Assembly: GCA_046727855.1 (NCBI GenBank) | Contig: JBKPDL010000019.1 | Coordinates: 1-37,630 of the forward strand | DNA from: DASPWV01 sp046727855 | GTDB taxonomy: Bacteria; Acidobacteriota; Vicinamibacteria; Vicinamibacterales; UBA2999 | Reading direction: 5' to 3' | Length of the DNA: 37,630 nucleotides | Part shown: positions 1-7,626 of the stretch, in pieces | Position numbering within the stretch: position 1 is the stretch's first letter | Layout of the letters: each line of letters opens with the position of its first letter | The notes under the pieces: generated by a model | Databases searched by the model: none | The model's input: the letters and a program-made list of their open reading frames with translations, nothing else | What the model was told of the DNA's origin: nothing | Translations under genes and position numbers: made by a program

Positions 1-141
1 GCGGCCACAGACGTGAATGTTGTACGCGTTGTGGACCCGCATAACGGTCTACGGCGCGCGGAGCGCGCCAAGCCAACAACAAGAACTAGCCAAGGGCCGC
101 GGAGTTAGCCGGATATCAAGGGCAGGGCCCTTGGCTAGTTC
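1..141. repeat. Three-hairpin intergenic repeat, copy 1 (cut by window start)
   Basis: This segment is almost identical to 16050-16191, with one substitution and one single-base length difference seen by eye. It holds the right arm of a first inverted repeat (37-51), a compact GC hairpin with 7-bp arms and a 3-nt loop (53-69), and a third hairpin with perfect 15-bp arms (84-98 and 126-140) around a 27-nt loop. The last arm supplies the TAG stop that ends the TonB receptor fragment on the minus strand. The left part of the first hairpin lies before the window. Confidence 0.85.
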
Positions 142-617
142 TTCGAATCCATCCGCAGCGAGCCGTCGCGAGGCTCGAGAAATATCGTGACACTCCCCTG
201 GGCCGGTTGACGGCCATCGGCAAAGCGCGTCATGTTCAGCTTTCGTGCGTAGGGACGGCCCGCCTGCCAGATCCAGTTGCTTGAGAGCACGGTATCCCAA
301 GGCAGCTGATAACTGCCCTGCAGCTTCCACATGAAGTTGCGATCGAGACCCAACAAGCCGAACGCGTTGATCAACTCATTGGGGTCGTCACCAAACGTAC
401 CAGCAGCCGACGATTGACCACTCGACGAACCTGAATGCAGTCCGTCGACTTTGGCAAGCGTCAGCGACGCGACCGCCTGCCAGCGGTTCGACATCCGCTT
501 GGTGAGCGATAGCAGAAGGCCGTTGTATCGCTGCCGGAAGGCTTCGGTGCAGTACACGCACGTCTCCGGATTCGGATTGGTCAACAGGACGCGAATGTCT
601 TGAGCCGTGGCGGTGGC
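135..617 (-). pseudogene. TonB-dependent receptor fragment, truncated at both ends
   Basis: The translated piece matches the late beta-barrel part of Oar-like, CarboxypepD_reg-containing TonB receptors. It has the RYNGLLLSLTKRMSNRWQ segment, which parallels RYNGATFMLTKRMSNNWQ in the intact receptor at 7627-10389, and a later WQAGRPY barrel strand. The open frame continues upstream of the TTG at 584 to about 617, where IS sequence begins. It has no signal peptide, plug or early barrel. At the other end it stops after RMDSKN because the palindromic repeat provides a TAG, so the final barrel strands and terminal aromatic residue are missing. It is a non-functional relic caught between an IS end and a palindromic repeat. 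Confidence 0.8.
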
Positions 618-625
618 TGTGGCCC

Positions 626-957
626 TGATCAGATTTGGTGGACGGGTTAACTAACTTCGCGATCACTACATTCATTCGTTCTTTGTCAGCGGTCGCAGAC
701 AGTCGTGCCCCCTCGAGTCCGGCAAATAGTTTGCCGCACAAATGAGCAGCCGCGTGCGGCCTCATTGAACATCCCAGGGTGTTGCAGCGTGGTGCGATCA
801 CCTGCCGTTCGAAGGCGGCGGGACTCACGTACCCGATAGTCGAGTGACGTCATCGCTGGTTCTAGAACACCTCGATGTAGTCGAACAACTGCATCTGGGC
901 CTCGCCGCAGCTCTCGAATCGATCGGCAAGCTCCGTCTTCACCGTCGAGAAGAACGC
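626..957 (-). mobile_element. IS3-family remnant (transposase 3' end only)
   Basis: This stretch is nearly identical to the terminal part of the complete IS at 3566-5003. It begins with the same terminal TGATC and runs inward to the AFFSTVKTELADRF codons of the transposase, where similarity stops abruptly at about 957. Relative to the full copy it lacks a 59-nt palindromic insertion (site near 707), has one extra G near 790, and has a TAG where the other copy has a Tyr codon in the VFYNQRRRH motif. Around the catalytic Glu segment its frame is intact where the full copy is frameshifted, so the two copies decayed independently. Confidence 0.85.
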
Positions 958-1296
958 GATGCCAGCCCGCTCCGCCGCCAAGGCAACAGTTCGCTCTGAC
1001 AAGAGCGCCAGAATGGCCCGCGCGTGGACGGCGATGGTTCGAGCCGTGTCGTCAGTCGTCTCGCTGATCGGTTTTCGAGCACTTGCCAGAACTGATGAGC
1101 TAGTATAGGATGAGCTGGCTCGTAGGTTTCGCATTGGTGAAGCCCATTTACGGGTGCTTCCTGCATCGCTGGTAGTCGTGGTCGGAGTCCGGCGCGTTTG
1201 CGAAATCACCCACTCTCCTTTGGCGGAGGATCGAATGCGATTCGCAATCGGCTCAATCTCTCGACGGGCTGGAATGGTGCTGCTGGCCTGCGGAGG
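958..1296. other. Stretch without a recognisable gene
   Basis: Between the IS remnant and the next start codon a minus-strand frame stays open and reads into the IS remnant. Its conceptual peptide (ending ALLSERTVALAAERAGI before the IS part) has no family I recognise. A plus-strand frame opening at TTG 1198 leads into the next gene but looks like leader sequence. It may be part of an older gene cut by the IS. No promoter is obvious. Confidence 0.4.
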
Positions 1297-1932
1297 ATGA
1301 AGGCGGTCTACCACCGGTCAACTCAGCGCCTCCGGCGCGCTCGACCTGACTGGGGTGCCGGTTCAATTCTCTTTCTGCTGTGGGTCCTGTGCGCACCGAC
1401 TGGCTCCGGCCAATCGCTGAAACCGGTTCCGGGTGGAGCGCCCGTTTTTACGAGCCTCCCTGGGGCCAGCAGCGTCGGGTTCCCGTCTGGCCCCGCACGT
1501 GATGTGAACCCGCTGTCAGGCCCACCCTCCAACCTGGAGATTCCGGACACGATGAAGCCGATGGTCGCGCGCATGTGGGGGGCGTCACCAACCTTCCGGC
1601 GACAATGCGCGCGACTAACAGAGGCGTCGCTCACGGTAACCGTCCGGCTGGGGCTCCCGAAGGAGTCTGCTGGCGCGAACGCAGTGACTCGGATCCAGGT
1701 CGTGCGCGGGGCGCCGCACTCCGTGGAAGCACGCCTTCAGGTTGCAGAACCAGAGTACCTGGCGCACGAGATCGAGCATGTTCTGGAGCACATCGACGGC
1801 GTCAACTTGCGATGGGCGGTCGAGCAACGGCTCGACGGGGTGCGTCTGACCGCAGGAGACCGCTTCGAGACGACGCGCGCCGTGGCAGTTGGACGACTCG
1901 TTGCGGACGAAGTCCGCAGGAAGGGCAAGTGA
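1297..1932 (+). CDS. Secreted protein with HEIEH motif, unknown function
   Basis: The likely product is 211 aa starting at ATG 1297, directly behind a GGAGG-like sequence. An in-frame TTG at 1198 would add an implausible leader. Residues 1-40 form a basic n-region followed by a hydrophobic segment (SILFLLWVL) and a probable signal peptidase site near GSGQS. The middle is rich in Pro and Gly. Near the C-terminus residues 157-161 read HEIEH, inside YLAHEIEHVLEHIDG, which fits the HExxH zinc-site pattern of metallopeptidases. I see no convincing third ligand, so peptidase activity is only a suggestion. The gene ends 3 bp before the next gene, a secreted propeller, so the two are probably cotranscribed. 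Confidence 0.7.
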   Translation: MKAVYHRSTQRLRRARPDWGAGSILFLLWVLCAPTGSGQSLKPVPGGAPVFTSLPGASSVGFPSGPARDVNPLSGPPSNLEIPDTMKPMVARMWGASPTFRRQCARLTEASLTVTVRLGLPKESAGANAVTRIQVVRGAPHSVEARLQVAEPEYLAHEIEHVLEHIDGVNLRWAVEQRLDGVRLTAGDRFETTRAVAVGRLVADEVRRKGK

Positions 1933-1935
1933 CCG

Positions 1936-3216
1936 ATGTCCCGCCTGCCTTGTGAGGGCTCGCTGGCGCTCGTCATCGCGGCCTCAGTCGTCGCAGGACA
2001 GAGTACGCATTCACCTTACGTCGTTCTTCGCCAGGGGTTCTCGCAGTTCGAGGACCTATCTCGGACTGGCTGTGTCAGTAAGGATGGTCGCTTCGTGGCC
2101 TTCGTGTCGGGAGAACGGCTGCTGTCCGCGGACTCGAACCGTGTCCACGACATATACGTGTTCGATCGCGAGCGTAAGACGCTGACGCTGGAGACGCAGG
2201 CATTCGATGGCTCTCCGGCAAACGGCGGCTCCGGAAGCCCAGGACTGAGCGCCGACGGCCAGTACCTCGTCTTCGACTCTGACGCGACGAACCTGACCAC
2301 GGTCTCGGACGACAACATGGCCCGGGATGTTTTCGTTCGCGATCGGCTGGCCGGAACGACGCGCCGCATCAGCGTAAGCGCCGTTGGGCACGAAGCGAAC
2401 GCGATGAGCGCGAATCCCACCATCAGCGGCGATGGTCGCGTCGCCGCGTACGTCTCGATGGCCAGTAACCTCGTCACAGGCCCGGATGCCGATGTGCGTC
2501 ACGCCGGCGTCTACGTCGTCCGCCTGAACACCGGCGGCGTCAACCGGGCGCCCGCCGCGGGCCTGGGTTACGCGCCGAGTCTGAGCGACGACGGGCGCTT
2601 CGTGGCGTTCACGTCGTGCACCGCGTTCAGTCCGGCCGCGCGAGGGTCGCCTGAGAGCTCGGCCTGCGGTGTTTTCGTGAGCGACGGCGCCGCCGGCGTC
2701 ACAAGCTGCGTCAGTTGCGGTTCCGTTGAGCGAGCCCTCGAGCCCGACCTGAGTGGTGACGGACGGGTGGTCGTGTTCACACGGCTAGCCGGCAGTGACC
2801 CACTGTCGCGCCGGACTGACGTGGTCCTCTATGACAGGTCCTCGTCGGTCGCCAGCGTCGTCACTCGCCGCGCGAATGCGAACAGCGGACGACCAAAGAT
2901 TGCCGCCGACGGCCGGTTCATTGTGTTCCAGTCCCAGGCCTCCAACCTGGAGTGTCACTCCTGCCCGCCACAGATCGCGGACAAGAACCTCCTGTCCGAT
3001 ATCTACCTGTTTGACCGGGAAGCGCAGACGTTCAGGCGGATCAGCGGCCCGGAGCCGTGGTGGGTGCCAAGCGTCTCCCCCTGGCTCGATCGTCGCGGCC
3101 GGGTCATCGTTTTCTCGTCGAGTCAACCGCTGGGCCCTGGAGATCCGACAACCGATTTCGATCTGTTCGTCTGGTCGGTCGACCATATCGCGCCTGCGGC
3201 GCGCTTTCCCAGGTGA
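1936..3216 (+). CDS. Secreted PD40/TolB-like beta-propeller protein
   Basis: This 426-aa protein has a short hydrophobic N-terminal segment (LALVIAASVVAGQS) that looks like a signal peptide. It then carries repeated blades of the WD40-like PD40 type. The recurring unit is a S-x-DGR-x-VAF or similar strand (SKDGRFVAF, SADGQYLVF, SGDGRVAAY, SDDGRFVAF, SGDGRVVVF, AADGRFIVF) followed by a D-x-Y-V/L-x-DR strand. About six to seven blades can be counted. Such propellers usually act as exported binding or scaffold modules, and no catalytic residues can be assigned. It starts 3 bp after the HEIEH protein, so an exported pair acting together is plausible but inferred. Confidence 0.8.
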   Translation: MSRLPCEGSLALVIAASVVAGQSTHSPYVVLRQGFSQFEDLSRTGCVSKDGRFVAFVSGERLLSADSNRVHDIYVFDRERKTLTLETQAFDGSPANGGSGSPGLSADGQYLVFDSDATNLTTVSDDNMARDVFVRDRLAGTTRRISVSAVGHEANAMSANPTISGDGRVAAYVSMASNLVTGPDADVRHAGVYVVRLNTGGVNRAPAAGLGYAPSLSDDGRFVAFTSCTAFSPAARGSPESSACGVFVSDGAAGVTSCVSCGSVERALEPDLSGDGRVVVFTRLAGSDPLSRRTDVVLYDRSSSVASVVTRRANANSGRPKIAADGRFIVFQSQASNLECHSCPPQIADKNLLSDIYLFDREAQTFRRISGPEPWWVPSVSPWLDRRGRVIVFSSSQPLGPGDPTTDFDLFVWSVDHIAPAARFPR

Positions 3217-3565
3217 GGGCTCGTGTCGAGCGCGGTCAGTACAGCGTGAATGCGTACAACGTATTGCCGGGCCGCGACGAGAAGATACTGGCGCCCCTCG
3301 AGCAGGTACGTCTGAGGCGGAATGGTCACGTCACCAATGCGCGAGTGGCGGACCCCACAACACGTTCGGCCATGCCACCGGCGATGCGATGAACCGTCTG
3401 CACGCGGCAGGAGTCCAGACGTATTTTTGAGCCTCCCTCTTCGACGTCTTCGTTTCTCAGGCGGTGCACGTCATGGACGCGCACCCAACACCAATCGAGG
3501 CTGCTCATTCGCAGTTTCCGGCACACCGCCAAATCACTCGTCGGTTGACGCTGTTCTACTGGCCC
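3217..3565. other. Gene-free stretch with a possible PQQ-dehydrogenase relic
   Basis: No intact gene is seen between the propeller gene and the IS. On the minus strand, about 3255-3330 reads VTIPPQTYLLEGRQYLLVAA. This resembles the C-terminal TPMTY-x-x-x-GRQYVV-x-AA signature of PQQ-dependent dehydrogenases. The surrounding frame is broken, so it would be a short relic at best. Confidence 0.3.
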
Positions 3566-3647
3566 TGATCTGATTTGGTGGACGGGTTAACTAACTTCGC
3601 GATCACTACATTCATTCGTTCTTTGTCAGCGGTCGCAGACAGTCGTG

Positions 3648-3708
3648 CAGGCGCTCGGCGGCCTGCGCGAGGGACAACGGTGCCGGGGCAAGGAGGCCGC
3701 CGAGCGCC
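3648..3708. repeat. Palindromic insertion inside the IS end
   Basis: About 59 nt are present here and absent from the matching place in the IS remnant, near position 707. The insert forms a hairpin with perfect 15-bp arms (3650-3664 and 3694-3708) and a 29-nt loop. The loop begins GCG and contains GGGGCA near its end, similar in plan to the third hairpin of the 1-141 repeat. No target duplication longer than about one base is apparent. Confidence 0.8.
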
Positions 3709-3760
3709 CCCTCGAGTCCAGCAAATAGTTTGCCGCACAAATGAGCAGCCGCGTGCGGCC

Positions 3761-4647
3761 TCATTGACCATCCCAGGGTGTTGCAGCGTGTGCGATCACC
3801 TGCCGTTCGAAGGCGGCGGGACTCACGTACCCGATAGTCGAGTGACGTCGTCGCTGGTTATAGAACACCTCGATGTAGTCGAACAACTGCATCTGGGCCT
3901 CGCCGCAGCTCTCGAATCGATCGGCAAGCTCCGTCTTCACCCATCGAGAAGAACGCTTCCATGACGGCATTGTCGTAGCAATCGCCTTTGCGACTCATAC
4001 TGCAGGTGATGCCGTGCGCGTCGAAGCATCCGTTGGTACGCCTCGCTCGCGTAGGTGCAGCCCTGGTCGGAGTGATGCACCAGCCCGCCCTGCGGACAGC
4101 GACGCTTCAGCGCCATGCTCAGGGCCCTGAGCGTGAGATGCCGGTCGTTGACGGCGCTGACAGCCCATCCGGCGACGTAGCGCGAGAACAGATCGAGGAT
4201 CACCGCCAGATACAGCTTGCCGCTCTCGCCAATAACGAACTCGGTCGTGTCGCCGACCCACCGGTGATTCGCCGCTTCCGCGGTGAACTGCCGCTCGAGC
4301 AGATTCGCCGCGACCGGCTGGTCGTGATCGCTCATCGTCGTGCATTTGAACCGCTTGCGGACGCGCGCCTGCAGGCCGTCTTCCTGCATCAGCCGGATCA
4401 CGCGCTTCCGACTGACGCGCTCCTTCTGCTCGAGTAGATCGCGGTGAATCCGCGGGCTCCCATACCGCTGTTTGCTGGCCGCAAACGCCGTGTGGATGAG
4501 GACCTTCAACTGCCGGTCGCGTTTGGCCCGCGCCGACTCGGGCCGTCGCTGCCAGGCAGAGAACCCGCTCCGCGTAACGCGTAGGCAGCGGCACAGGCGG
4601 TTGAGCGAATGGTGCACCTTCTCCGCGGCGATGAATCGGAACCTCAC
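3761..4647 (-). pseudogene. IS3-family transposase OrfB, two frameshifts
   Basis: OrfB begins at GTG 4647, overlapping the orfA stop as GTGA. The DDE catalytic core is visible: D in WVGDTTEF, D in VHHSDQGCTY and, in another frame, E in AVMEAFFS. Two frame changes break it. One near 4025-4030 appears to be an extra T in the MLDAHG region. The second, near 3943-3950, is an extra base between AFFS and VKTELADRF. The C-terminal part continues in frame from 3970 to 3761 and includes VFYNQRRRHSTIGYVSPAAF. The product cannot be made as a single protein, so this copy should be immobile unless served in trans. Confidence 0.85.
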
Positions 4648-4964
4648 CGCCGCTCGTTCGCGAAGAAGGCTGCCGCCTTTTTTAGGATCTCCCGCTCCTC
4701 GCGGAGAATGCGATTCTCTTTGCGGAGCCGCGCGAGCTCCTCGCGCTCGGCGGTCGTGATGCCGGTCCGGCCCTGTGTCCGCTCCGCTTGCGCCCGTTTC
4801 ACCCAGTCGCGCAGCGCCGTTTCCGTCAAATCGAGGTCGCGCGCGACCGCGCCGACCGTCTTGCCTTCGTCGAGCACCAGAGGCACAGTCTGCTGCTTAA
4901 AGTCATCATCAAATCGTCGCCGCGGCCGGCGGTTCTTCGGAATATGTGCCATCGGTCTGGACAT
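4644..4964 (-). CDS. IS3-family transposase OrfA
   Basis: The likely product is 106 aa. The start chosen is ATG 4964, which has AAAGGTGG about five bases upstream; an upstream GTG at 4991 is less likely. It carries the helix-turn-helix typical of IS3 OrfA (residues about 15-55, with DLTETALRDWVKR as the recognition part). A leucine-zipper-like coiled coil follows (ELARLRKENRILREEREILKK). Near the end, codons CTA AAA AAG form the A_AAA_AAG slippery heptamer. A -1 shift there leads into the orfB frame, the usual route to the OrfAB fusion transposase. OrfA itself seems intact and could bind the IS ends, possibly as an inhibitor. Confidence 0.85.
   Translation of the reverse strand: MSRPMAHIPKNRRPRRRFDDDFKQQTVPLVLDEGKTVGAVARDLDLTETALRDWVKRAQAERTQGRTGITTAEREELARLRKENRILREEREILKKAAAFFANERR
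4677..4683 (-). promoter_or_regulatory. Programmed -1 frameshift heptamer A_AAA_AAG
   Basis: Six consecutive A followed by G on the minus strand, read as CTA AAA AAG in orfA. Shifting back one base enters the orfB frame, with codons in phase with GTG 4647. This is the standard IS3-family recoding site. Confidence 0.75.
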
Positions 4965-5101
4965 CGTATCCACCTTTCGGAAGATGTCCACGAAACCGGA
5001 TCAAGCGCACTGCGCTGTATTTTCCATGTCGCTGGTTTGCTGCCGTCAAGGCTCGTGGACAACACCGATGGCTGCGATTTGTCTAAGTTCGTCTCGGCTA
5101 A

Positions 5102-5115
5102 CCGCCTTCGCCAAG
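5102..5115. repeat. REP-like core CCGCCTTCGCCAAG
   Basis: The same 14-base core, with one Y difference, occurs inverted at 24602-24615. Here it lies in the 190-bp gap between the IS end and the membrane TPR gene. Two copies in the window suggest a short dispersed repeat; the genome-wide number cannot be judged from here. Confidence 0.45.
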
Positions 5116-5193
5116 GCTACTGCGCGTCAAGAAGCCGAGGCCTTCCAACAACCCGAAAAAACGACCTCGTGCTACGCTCGGTGCGGCGACACG

Positions 5194-7185
5194 ATGTCCT
5201 CGCGTCATCTGCTCGCGGTCTCCGCAGTCGTCATCGCAACGTGTTCTGCGTTCGTTCCAGTCTTCGGGAACGGATTCGTCAACTGGGACGATCCATGGAC
5301 GCTGCAGAACAACCAGCACCTCGGCGCAGCGGGCGTTCTCCAGTGGGCGTTTACCACACGCGAGATGGGACACTATCAGCCGCTTGCGTGGCTGGTGTGG
5401 TCTGGGACGAAAGCGATCTTCGGCCTCGACCCTGCGGTGTTCCACGGACTGAGCCTGATCGGTCACCTGCTCAATGTTGGCCTGGTGTATTTCCTGTGCG
5501 TCCGGCTTGCAGCAGCGGCCGGACTCGGCGGAACGAATCTCGTTGCGATCGGTGTGGTCGGATCGTTTGTCTTCGGCGTGCACCCGATTCGAGTCGAAGC
5601 GGTTGCGTGGGCAAGTGCTTTTCCGTACGTCCTGTCGCTCGCATTCCTGCTGGCATCGCTCCACGCCTATTTGAGCTATTGCCGCAGTGACGCCGGCCGC
5701 GGCCGCTGGTTATCGCTGTCGGGTGCGAGCTACGCGTTGTCGCAATTGACGCGTGCGAGCGCCCTGGCATTTCCATTCGTGTTGCTCCTCATCGATTGGT
5801 ATCCGTTGAGGCGGCGGCATCTCCTCGACAAGGTCCCATTCTTCGCGATCGCGTTGGGCGCCGCGATCGCCGAATCGAACGCCCGGGAGCTGGCGACGCT
5901 GCAGGACGTAGGACTCGGCGCGCGGCTGACGATGGCCGCGGTAGCGCCTTTCGTTTATCTGAAGAGAACACTGCTTCCATTGAATGTCTCGCCGCTCGAC
6001 CCGCTGCCGATCGCGCCGCGTGTCGACTGGACAATGTTGGTGCTCGGTCTTGCGGGACTGGCCCTCATTACCGGGCTTCTCTGGAGAAGAGTGCGCAACA
6101 AATGGCCGGCGCTGACGGTGGCCTGGGCAAGCTACCTGCTGCTCTTGGCGCCCGCCGTGGGCTTGACCCCGAGCGGGCAACAGGCAACCGCCGACCGCTA
6201 CATGTACGTGCCGGGCGTCGTCGGATCGCTGGTGATTGGTGTCGTCGCGATGTACGCGCTGCGAGACGCACGTGCTCGCTCGCGATTGCGGTGGCTTGCG
6301 ACGCTGGCCGTGGGAGCAGCCACCGGACTCACCGTGGCTACGTGGCAGCAAACGATGTGGTGGCACGACTCGATCGCGTTGTGGACGCGCGCCGCCGATC
6401 TCAACCCGCGGAATGACATCGCGACCTACAATCTGGCGATCGCGCTGGCCGAGTCCGGACGTGAAGAGGACGCAATAGCTCGTTACGAGCAGACGCTGCG
6501 GTTGGTGCCCGACCACGAGTTTGCCAGCCACAACCTCAACCTGATTCGCGCCACACAGGCTGAACGAGAGGGCGACCGTTTGACCGAAACCGGCAATCTC
6601 GACGCGGCGATCGACGCGTATGCGCGGGCGCTCGCTGCCGATGCGACGCGGCTGCACGCACGGGCGGCCCGTGGCCTCGTATTGGTGCAGCGCGGCCGCT
6701 TCGCGGAGGCGGCCTCCGATCTGCGCGTCGCGTTCAACGCCAGGATGAAGCCCGACGCCGCGAAGACCGTTGGCAGTCCAAAAGAAGACGTGGGCGTGGC
6801 CAATGCGCTGGCGTTTGCTCTTCTGCAAACAGGACGTGATGCCGAGGCGGCATCGACGCTCATAGCGGCAATGAGGCGGTATCCCGACGACGACGAGCTG
6901 GCTCACAACCTGGCGCGACTGCTGGCGACGACGTCCGACGCGGCAGTGCGCAACGGGACTCTGGCGTTGCGACTGGCGCTGGCCGTTCGCGATCGAACCG
7001 GCGGACGCGACCCGCGGGTGCTCGATACGCTGGCCGCCGCCTATGCGGTGAATGGGCAAATCGAGCTTGCGCGCGTGACGCTAGATGAAGCCGCTCAAAT
7101 CGCGAGGCAGCGGGGCGATCTCGAAATGGCGAGCGAGATTGAAGCGCACGCGCGGCGGTACGATCCGCCGCGCGTGCGCAGGTAA
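5194..7185 (+). CDS. Multi-pass membrane protein with C-terminal TPR domain, TMTC-like
   Basis: The product is about 663 aa from ATG 5194. The open frame extends back through the IS, but that part is not native. Residues 1-20 are a hydrophobic segment, followed by FVNWDDPWTLQNN. This resembles the first luminal/periplasmic loop of GT-C glycosyltransferases and of TMTC proteins, where an acidic pair near the first membrane helix is catalytic. Some eight to ten membrane helices follow to about residue 400. The remaining part is a TPR array (LNPRNDIATYNLAIALAESGREEDAIARYEQ, in 34-residue units) presumably outside the membrane. The family is linked to protein O-mannosylation in eukaryotes; the bacterial role and substrate are unknown. 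No operon partner is apparent. Confidence 0.75.
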   Translation: MSSRHLLAVSAVVIATCSAFVPVFGNGFVNWDDPWTLQNNQHLGAAGVLQWAFTTREMGHYQPLAWLVWSGTKAIFGLDPAVFHGLSLIGHLLNVGLVYFLCVRLAAAAGLGGTNLVAIGVVGSFVFGVHPIRVEAVAWASAFPYVLSLAFLLASLHAYLSYCRSDAGRGRWLSLSGASYALSQLTRASALAFPFVLLLIDWYPLRRRHLLDKVPFFAIALGAAIAESNARELATLQDVGLGARLTMAAVAPFVYLKRTLLPLNVSPLDPLPIAPRVDWTMLVLGLAGLALITGLLWRRVRNKWPALTVAWASYLLLLAPAVGLTPSGQQATADRYMYVPGVVGSLVIGVVAMYALRDARARSRLRWLATLAVGAATGLTVATWQQTMWWHDSIALWTRAADLNPRNDIATYNLAIALAESGREEDAIARYEQTLRLVPDHEFASHNLNLIRATQAEREGDRLTETGNLDAAIDAYARALAADATRLHARAARGLVLVQRGRFAEAASDLRVAFNARMKPDAAKTVGSPKEDVGVANALAFALLQTGRDAEAASTLIAAMRRYPDDDELAHNLARLLATTSDAAVRNGTLALRLALAVRDRTGGRDPRVLDTLAAAYAVNGQIELARVTLDEAAQIARQRGDLEMASEIEAHARRYDPPRVRR

Positions 7186-7211
7186 TCAGGAGTTGGCCTG
7201 ACCGCGCGTCT

Positions 7212-7613
7212 CTACCACTGCACAGTTTTGGTGACCGTCATGCGCCGCGGTCCAAATGTCACCGACGGAGATCGACTCGAGTGTCGTGCACCAAGCGCCA
7301 GCACCGTGCCGCCGGCGAATGCCGTGATGAGACCCGCGGCGCCGAGACCCTTATTCGTCGAAGTAGCCTCACCAAACTCCGGGAATTCGCCGTTCTTGTT
7401 GTTGAGGAATCCGTACAGACCGACCGTCATTCCTCCCACGAACAGGGCGGCTCCGGTCCACAGGTAGGCTTTCGGTATCGGGCCGCGCGACTCGGTCGGA
7501 GCGGTCTGCTCGTTGGCTGCCTTGGCCGCGCTTGCGCGCAGATCGCCGGCCAGAGCTGGAGTGCTGAGGCCCGCGATCAATAGAGAAACGAGACCGACGC
7601 GCATGTAATTCAT
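7212..7613 (-). CDS. Small exported membrane protein downstream of TonB receptor
   Basis: The start chosen is ATG 7613 (MNYMRVGLVSLL), with a clear AAGGAGA about eight bases upstream, giving 133 aa. A signal peptide ends near PALAG. After an Ala/Thr-rich linker come two hydrophobic segments, AYLWTGAALFVGGMTVGLYG and GLGAAGLITAFAGGTVLALG, with a basic tail. It begins 13 bp after the stop of the TonB receptor on the same strand and is almost surely cotranscribed with it. I do not recognise the family. A role in assembly or energising of that receptor would be a guess from context only. Confidence 0.7.
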   Translation of the reverse strand: MNYMRVGLVSLLIAGLSTPALAGDLRASAAKAANEQTAPTESRGPIPKAYLWTGAALFVGGMTVGLYGFLNNKNGEFPEFGEATSTNKGLGAAGLITAFAGGTVLALGARHSSRSPSVTFGPRRMTVTKTVQW

Positions 7614-7626
7614 ACCAATGTCTCCT

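Larger units (their letters stand above)
3566..5003 (-). mobile_element. IS3-family insertion sequence, near-complete, frameshifted transposase
   Basis: The element is about 1438 bp. Its ends are imperfect inverted repeats: TGATCTGATTTGGTGGACGG on the left and, read inward from the right, TGATCCGGTTTCGTGGACAT. It carries an orfA/orfB pair on the minus strand. No target-site duplication is visible in the flanks (ccc on the left, agc on the right), which suggests rearrangement since insertion. A 59-nt palindromic insertion sits between the end of orfB and the left terminus. A second, truncated copy lies at 626-957. Confidence 0.85.

Noticed and set aside
862..1314. 150-codon minus ORF containing transposase residues as a real gene
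   Set aside because: Its C-terminal third is the IS remnant ended by a nonsense codon; the rest has no family, so it is a chance fusion.
4609..5193. N-terminal extension of the membrane TPR protein through the IS
   Set aside because: These codons are antisense to the IS transposase and lack protein-like features; the hydrophobic N-terminus begins at ATG 5194.
5710..7059. Minus-strand ORF of 449 codons opposite the membrane TPR gene
   Set aside because: Composition is Arg/Gln/His-rich with no fold signature, while the plus strand clearly encodes membrane helices and TPR units.
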